DNA of 64,000 nucleotides, from NCBI RefSeq assembly GCF_018991925.1, contig NW_024753943.1:302001-366000 (forward strand), in the 5' to 3' direction. Below the pieces are notes generated by a model, which ran no database searches, was not told where the DNA came from, and saw only the letters and a program-made list of their open reading frames with translations. The number at the start of each line of letters is the position of its first letter. Positions within the stretch are counted from its first letter, which is position 1. Positions 59,197-64,000 of the stretch are shown in pieces. Both the position numbers and the translations under genes were made by a program. This stretch comes from Homarus americanus (Eukaryota; Arthropoda; Malacostraca; Decapoda; Nephropidae).

Positions 59197-59218
59197 CCTA
59201 TCTCCTCTTCTCTTCCAG

Positions 59219-59403
59219 CTATGAGGATTTGTGAGGCCAAAGTTATTAGATTCTACGACATGAGGCAGATTACATTATACCTGAAATCCCTTGTTTTCTC
59301 CAGCGGTCGGAGAGGATTACTTGCCGGGGAAAAACGGAATGGTACTTGCGGATTCTACGAGTCACTCCCTTGTCGAAAAAAAAAAACAATAACGACCTTG
59401 TAA
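59219..59403 (+). other. Weak candidate terminal exon
   Basis: Seen: a strong acceptor-like signal, a pyrimidine tract ending CTTCTCTTCCAG at 59207-59218. The following sequence is open for 60 codons (MRICEAKVIRFYDMRQ at the start) to TAA at 59403. Composition is ordinary up to the A-run at 59379-59389. I recognise no protein family and no upstream exon, and the reading frame is not independently supported. It may be chance. Confidence 0.15.
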
Positions 59404-59490
59404 AACGGATAAAACCTCTCCCACACGCCGAGTGGAATCTGCAGCAAGGTGCGATTGCTGGTTCCCGGGGGTCCCATCCTAGCCGGCCGA
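59404..59490. other. Spacer
   Basis: GC-rich unique DNA. Confidence 0.5.
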
Positions 59491-59968
59491 GGGATAGGTG
59501 TGTGTGTGTGGGGGGATTAGTGTGTATATGTGTTGGGGAGGGATAGTAATAGGTATGTGTGGGGAGGGTAAAGGTATGTGAGGGGTAGGGGTGGGGAATA
59601 GGCGGGGAAGGTGAGTGTGGGGAAGGTAGATAAATGTGGGAGGGGCAGATAAGTGTGTGGGGTAGGTGAGTGTGGGGGCAGGTAGGTGTGTGGGGGACAG
59701 GTAGGTGGTGTGGGGGGCAGGTAGGTGTGTGTGGGGGGTGGTGGTGAGTGTGTGGGGGCAGGTAGGTGAGTGTGTGGGGGGCAGGTAGGTGTGTGTGGGG
59801 GCAGGTAGGTGTGTGTGTGTGGGGGGCAGGTAGGAGTGTGTGGGGGGGCGTAGATGTATGTGGGGGAGGTAGATGTGTGTCGAGGGGCGGGTGGTGTGTG
59901 GGGGAGGGAGGAAGGTGTGGATAGGGGGGCAACAGGTTGACGAGTGTGTGGAGGCAGGTAGTGGTGAT
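59491..59968. repeat. GT/G-rich minisatellite, about 20 to 24 bp
   Basis: GGGGGCAGGTAGGTGTGTG with variable numbers of GT and G. Outer copies are more diverged (GGGTAGGGGTGGGG). A 254-codon minus-strand frame (59270-60034) is Pro/Thr/His-rich and follows the repeat. Confidence 0.93.
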
Positions 59969-60051
59969 GTGAGTTAACAGACGGAGATGTGAGTTAACAG
60001 GCGGGGTCGTCGTGATGGTTAAGAGTAAACACAATATGAAAGAAACTTGGC
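59969..60051. repeat. Short GATGTGAGTTAACAG duplication
   Basis: GATGTGAGTTAACAG occurs twice (about 59967 and 59987), then unique DNA. Confidence 0.8.
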
Positions 60052-60199
60052 CGAGGGGGCAGGGGAGGGAGGAAGGAGAAGGAGAGGAAGAAGAGAAGGA
60101 AGAGGAGGAAGGAGAGGGAGAAGAGGAGGAAGAGAAGGGAGGAAAGAGGAGGGGGGCGGGAAGGAGGAAGAGGAGGACAAGAAGATGGAGAGGGAGGTT
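60052..60199. repeat. Purine-rich (GGA)n-like tract
   Basis: GGAGGAAGG, GAGAAGGAAGAGG words; plus strand A/G only apart from three bases. Confidence 0.88.
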
Positions 60200-60276
60200 A
60201 AACAGTTTCGTATATTTATCTCAAAATATAATTGAGGTCGTATAAACATAACAACCTCAGGTGAATGGAGGTATGT
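60200..60276. other. Spacer
   Basis: AT-rich unique DNA. Confidence 0.5.
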
Positions 60277-60371
60277 GAGGGTGAAACTGTTGGAGGGTGA
60301 AACAGCGGGAGGGTGAAACTGTTGGAGGGTGAAACAGCGGGAGGGTGAAACTGTTGGAGGGTGAAACAGGT
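60277..60371. repeat. 16-bp minisatellite with ABABAB order
   Basis: GAGGGTGAAACTGTTG (A) and GAGGGTGAAACAGCGG (B) alternate at 60277, 60293, 60309, 60325 and 60341; the sixth unit at 60357 ends AGGTT. This is a 32-bp higher-order unit. Confidence 0.97.
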
Positions 60372-60610
60372 TATAGAATAAAGAAGACACCTATGGTATG
60401 TGAGAGTGAAACAGATGACAAAAGGTGAAACTGATGGTATGTGGGGGTGAAACTTTTAATATAGGGAATGGAACTTTTGGTACGGGTGAAGCTGGTGATA
60501 TGGGGGGTGAAACCTTTTGTTTGGGGGTGGAATTGGTAATAGGTGAGGTGAAACTTTTTGTGTGGGGTGAAACTGGAGTTAAGAATGAGAATGAAACAAG
60601 CATTAGCAAT
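60372..60610. repeat. Decayed GGTGAAACT repeat
   Basis: GTGAAAC-type words about every 20 to 25 bp (GAGTGAAACAGATG, AGGTGAAACTGATG, GGGTGAAACTTTT, GGTGAAACC and others), an older continuation of the 16-bp array. Confidence 0.85.
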
Positions 60611-60637
60611 AATAAAACTAGAAAGAATAAAACTCGC

Positions 60638-60798
60638 CTGCGTTAAAACTATTACTACCAGAGTTTAAACTATCACCATCAGTATTAAAACTATCACCAT
60701 CAGTGTTAAAACTATCACCATCAGTGTTAAAACTATCACCATCAGTGTTAAAACTATCACCATCAGTGTTAAAACTATCACCATCAGTGTTAAAACTC
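60638..60798. repeat. 21-bp minisatellite, about 7 copies
   Basis: Unit of TATCACCATCAGTGTTAAAA plus C; five copies are near identical. The period of seven codons gives a minus-strand frame of SFNTDGD repeats (60618-60800), which I take as incidental. Confidence 0.96.
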
Positions 60799-60943
60799 AT
60801 TCACTCACCATTCGACCTTTCCCCGGTAGCCCAGCCTGACCTTTAGTGAGGTACCACACACCTGGATATTTAATGGGCCATAATGACTGTGGTTTAGGTG
60901 ATACAAATTAAAAAATTCTTTGTGGTCCAGCCAGGTGATAAAG
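60799..60943. other. Spacer
   Basis: Unique DNA. Confidence 0.5.
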
Positions 60944-61773
60944 ATGCCCTGCTGAAACACGGTACAGAGGGTCATGATGCCCTGCTGAAACACGGTACAG
61001 TGGGTCATGATGCCCTGCTGAAACACGGTACAGAGGGTCATGATGCCCTGCTGAAACACGGTACAGAGGGTCATGATGCCCTGCTGAAACACGGTACAGA
61101 GGGTCATGATGCCCTGCTGAAACACGGTACAAGAGGGTCATGATGCCCTGCTGATACAGAGGGTCATGATGCCCTGCTGTACAGAGGGTCATGATGCCCT
61201 GTTGAAACACGGTACAGAGTGTCATGATGCCCTGCTGAAACACGGTACAGAGGGTCATGATGCCCTGCTGAAACACGATACGGATGCTACAGAGAGGTCA
61301 TGATGCCCTGCTGAAACACGGTACAGAGGGTCATGATGCCCTGCTGAAACTGCTGAAACACGGTACAGAGGGTATGATGCCCTGCTGATACAGACATGAT
61401 GCTGATGAGGCTACATGATGAGGTCATGATGCCCTGCTGACAGACATGACTGATACACGAGGAGTCATGATGCCCTGCTGAAACCTGAGAGGAGGATGAT
61501 GCTGCAGTAGTCATGAGGTCTGCTGCTACAGTACGAAGGTCATGATGCCCCTGCTGCGTACAGAGGGTCATGATGCCCTGCTGAAACACGATACAGGAGG
61601 TCATGATGCCCTGCTGACAGAGGGTCATGACTGCTGAACAGGTTAGATGCCCTGCTGACACGGTACAGAGGTTATGATGCCCTGCTGGTACAAACACTGT
61701 GTACAGAGGGTCATGATGCCCTGCTGAAACACGATACAGAGGGTCATGATGCCCTGCTGAAACACAGCACGGA
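60944..61773. repeat. 33-bp minisatellite, about 25 copies
   Basis: Unit contains GCCCTGCTGAAACACGG and TACAGAGGGTCATGAT. Clean at 60944-61250 and 61700-61773. At 61360-61700 units are scrambled, with many losses (for example TGATACAGACATGATGC). Frames follow the unit. Confidence 0.96.
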
Positions 61774-61875
61774 GAGTGGGGGGTGGGTGTGGGCATATGG
61801 AAGGTGAAGACTTCTAGCAGGTGAAACTAGGGACATGGATGGTGAAACTAGGGCATAGGGTGAAACTTGAAGCAT
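61774..61875. repeat. Decayed GGTGAAACTAGGG repeat
   Basis: Three to four GTGAAACTAGGGACATGG-like copies, resembling the decayed array at 60372-60610 on the other side of the intervening arrays. Confidence 0.8.
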
Positions 61876-62047
61876 GAAACACCCCCATAGAACCACCCCC
61901 AGAGTGTATCATGGACCACCACCCCCAGAGAACATATACCAAGTCTTAATACCACAGAACATACTAACAAGAACCACACTGTACCCCCACCCAAAAATCC
62001 CTCCATATATTCAGGTTACATCATCATCCACCACCATCACAACACAC

Positions 62048-62050
<3 letters not shown>
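61876..62050. other. Spacer
   Basis: A/C-rich, with ACCACCCCCAGAG twice near 61893-61930. Confidence 0.5.

Positions 62051-62104
<54 letters not shown>
62051..62104. repeat. (CA)n microsatellite, 54 bp
   Basis: Pure CA run. Confidence 0.97.
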
Positions 62105-62105
<1 letters not shown>

Positions 62106-62600
62106 ATATCTCCTCCCTTCTGTTTCCCCCGTTCAATAATATCAAATATCACCTTATAACGTTGATCAATTTCCCCCTTCAAGAACACCCACACAATAAC
62201 ACAGTTCCAGCACACACTATCAAGTTGATCAACACAATGTACCGTAAAAGATATCTAAAATCCCTCCTCCGTCATGTAAATATCAAGTATCGCCTCTATT
62301 GATACCCGCAAGGTTCAGATTCACCTGCAAGTCTTAAGGTAAACTTGGGGGTACTTGGGTCGTCATAATACACGTGGTGGTAAAGGGATCCTCAAGGTGG
62401 TGTTGGTGGTGAGGAAGTTTAGGGGTCTCCGGTGTTGCTAGAGGGGGTCACAAGCCAGAGTCTGTGTAGTGTTAACAAGCGCACAACACCCAAGGTAAGG
62501 TGACCCTCCTGACGCCCTAAGGCTACGTAACTTAACCCGCTTTCAACTTCCCTCCCCTTTTGTGTTCCGTCATGTGAGGGGGAGCACCTGGCGTGTAGTA
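62105..62600. other. Unique DNA, no gene seen
   Basis: Mixed composition. AAGGTAAGGTGACC near 62492 is donor-like, but no exon is evident before it. Confidence 0.45.
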
Positions 62601-62765
62601 GGGAGGGAGGGAAGGGAGAGAGGAGGGAAAGGGAGGGAGAGGAGGGAGGAGGGAAAGGGAGGGAGAGGAGGGAGGAGGGAAAGGGAGGGGGGAGGAGGGA
62701 GAAACAAGAGAAAGAGAGAGAGAGAGAGAGAAAGGGAGAAAAAGAATTGGAGGAAGAGGAGGAGT
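62601..62765. repeat. Purine-only tract with 26-bp unit
   Basis: GGGAGGGAGAGGAGGGAGG plus AGGGAAA is repeated about three times at 62630-62690, then a GA run at 62713-62731. Plus strand purine only; a triplex or quadruplex candidate. Confidence 0.92.
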
Positions 62766-63188
62766 GAAAAGCAACATATCTGTCAAGTAGTTGAGGGAAA
62801 TGAGGAGGAACACACGGAGCAGGTGGTGACCTATACCTGACGTGTACTAAAGTGTGCTGGTGGAAGGAGGAAGATGGAGATTCATAAACAGCGAGGAGGA
62901 GGAGGAAGAGGTGGCGTATGTAGGTGTAATGGGAAAGAAGAGGAGAAGGAGAGGAGGAGGAAGTGAAATGGCATGTGTAGCGGGGGAGGGAGGATGGGGG
63001 AGGGATGGGAAGCCAGTGTGTGTGTTGTTAATATAATAACCAATATGTAATAATAATAACTGAAGAGGAAGGGTGACAGTGGTCAGAGTGGGCACAACAC
63101 ATAATGAAGCCATCACTCAAATTAACAATATGACCGTGAATCAAAAACACACCCAGAAATACCTTTGTCCGAGTGTGAGGGTGTGAAA
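62766..63188. other. Unique DNA with purine-rich part
   Basis: A/G-rich at 62880-63010. No gene seen. Confidence 0.5.
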
Positions 63189-63301
63189 GTGTGCAGGCAA
63201 TGTGAGGTGTGAATGCAGGCAGTGTGTGGTGTGCAGGCAGGCCAGTGTGAGGTGGGCATGTGGTGTGCAGGCAGTGTGAGGTGCAGGCAGAGTGTGTGTG
63301 T
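63189..63301. repeat. GTGTGCAGGCAGTGTGAGGT repeat
   Basis: About five to six copies of a 20 to 24-bp unit; moderately decayed. Confidence 0.9.
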
Positions 63302-63513
63302 TGGGGAGTGTCAGGAGTATTAGTGTCAGGGAGTGAAAGCAGGTGAAAGGTAGGCGGTATGAGGAAGGAAGGTGGAGAGGTAGACACAGAGGGGAAGAAG
63401 AGGAAGGGGTAGATAGAGGGAAGGTGTAGGAGGGGGTGAGGAATGAGAGGGAGGGGAAAACAATGAGGGAACCAGGAGGGTATATATAAGGTCAATAAAG
63501 GTCATCTGGAGAA
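63302..63513. repeat. Purine-rich tract
   Basis: GGAAGG, GAGGGGAAG words; no fixed period. Confidence 0.7.
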
Positions 63514-63550
63514 GGGGTGGGTGAGGGTGGGTGAGGGTGGGTGAGGGTGG
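63514..63550. repeat. 10-bp minisatellite GTGAGGGTGG
   Basis: Three to four identical copies; G-runs suit a quadruplex. Confidence 0.94.
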
Positions 63551-63782
63551 AACAGCTGGGAGAGAGAATGTCAACATGATATTCGCTAAAGGGTAAAGAC
63601 AAGACTACCTCAGCTGGCATATCTTACCAGCTGTCTTGTATATGGAAGACTCACAAGAGGCCGAGGTAGCGCCCACCAGGAGACGCAGAAGCTGTTATCT
63701 ATACCACGATAGAATATAAATGTACAGTTGTCCGAACACCTGATGCTGCCTGTGAGTGCTGTGTGTCTCAGTTGCATTTCAG
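63551..63782. other. Unique DNA upstream of exon candidate
   Basis: No repeat seen. The last bases GTTGCATTTCAG are acceptor-like. Confidence 0.5.
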
Positions 63783-63829
63783 CAAGTGGAGGAGGGCAGT
63801 CTGACCCGCCACATGGAGAACCAACACAG
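63783..63829 (+). other. Candidate exon, part of a C2H2 zinc finger
   Basis: Seen: the acceptor-like GTTGCATTTCAG ends at 63782, then 47 bases translate as QVEEGSLTRHMENQH plus two bases, then the donor-like CACAG|GTACAG begins at 63830. SLTRHMENQH fits the second half of a classical zinc finger: Leu two residues before His, then His after four residues. The CxxC half would have to lie in an upstream exon; I see no CxxC in frame directly upstream, and a TGA lies in frame at 63753. Fingers split by introns are known in arthropod BTB-zinc-finger transcription factors; which gene this could be is unknown. The segment is short, so chance resemblance is a real possibility. Confidence 0.25.
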
Positions 63830-64000
63830 GTACAGTAGTGACAAATGCACTACAGCGTATTCAACATACACGACCGCGCACAACAGGAATATTCAATAAG
63901 CAAGTGCACTTAGGCAAATGTACTCACACAAGCGACTACACGCACATACAAATTCACGTATAAGCAATTTAATGCATGTAAACACGAGACAAACGCACAA
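63830..64000. other. Unique A/C-rich DNA at window edge
   Basis: No repeat or gene seen. The window ends inside it. Confidence 0.5.

Overview
The window looks like non-coding nuclear DNA of an arthropod, most likely a decapod crustacean. It carries interstitial runs of the arthropod telomere repeat TTAGG (CCTAA on this strand, 10874-10951 and 57574-57628). It also has a very high density of long pure (CA)n, (GA)n, (TA)n and (AAT)n microsatellites, as decapod genomes do. No rRNA, tRNA, transposase, reverse transcriptase or other recognisable gene was found. The order-level placement is inference; nothing in a protein sequence confirms it.

By my own addition about 40% of the 64 kb is tandem repeat. 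More than 35 different minisatellite arrays (units 10 to about 60 bp) and about 40 microsatellites alternate with short stretches of unremarkable, mostly AT-rich DNA. Long open frames occur because repeat units happen to lack stop codons: a 503-codon frame at 6478-7989, frames above 1000 codons on the minus strand at 13536-17181, and His-rich or Cys/Val-rich frames elsewhere. I do not call them genes.

Layout. 0-11 kb: simple repeats, a fold-back repeat (3151-3455), 19-bp and 22-bp arrays (4796-5696, 6562-7946), a comparatively non-repetitive stretch (8.6-10.1 kb) with one weak exon candidate, a CAGGTG-bearing array and a telomere-like run. 11-23 kb: 20-bp array, then over 3 kb of G-rich minisatellite (13.9-17.2 kb) whose 43-bp unit carries a splice-donor-like AGGTAAG, then further arrays. 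23-36 kb: a 243-bp pure (CA)n, an AP-1-motif array, an exact 530-bp tandem duplication (27111-28170) with a further 462-bp-spaced copy, two strongly decayed arrays (30.2-31.0, 33.3-34.1 kb) around a 1.6-kb 25-bp array, and a perfect 12-bp hairpin. 36-50 kb: a 327-bp (TA)n, quieter DNA, a GC-rich spot with a TATA-like box, and a TATA/initiator-like site just before an 895-bp array. 50-64 kb: three CREB-type TGACGTCA sites, more arrays, a pyrimidine-to-purine strand switch (54.4-56.0 kb), nested GTGAAAC-type arrays (60.3-61.9 kb), and at the right end a short exon-like segment resembling the second half of a C2H2 zinc finger.

The main theme is a dense population of locally born tandem arrays at all ages, from exact copies to barely visible remains, some of which multiply transcription-factor or splice-site-like motifs. 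The DNA would suit a long intron or an intergenic region; the few exon-like segments and promoter-like sites are weak and unconfirmed. Several arrays have clean ends and scrambled middles, which points to consensus errors in the assembly, so copy numbers and internal variants need caution.
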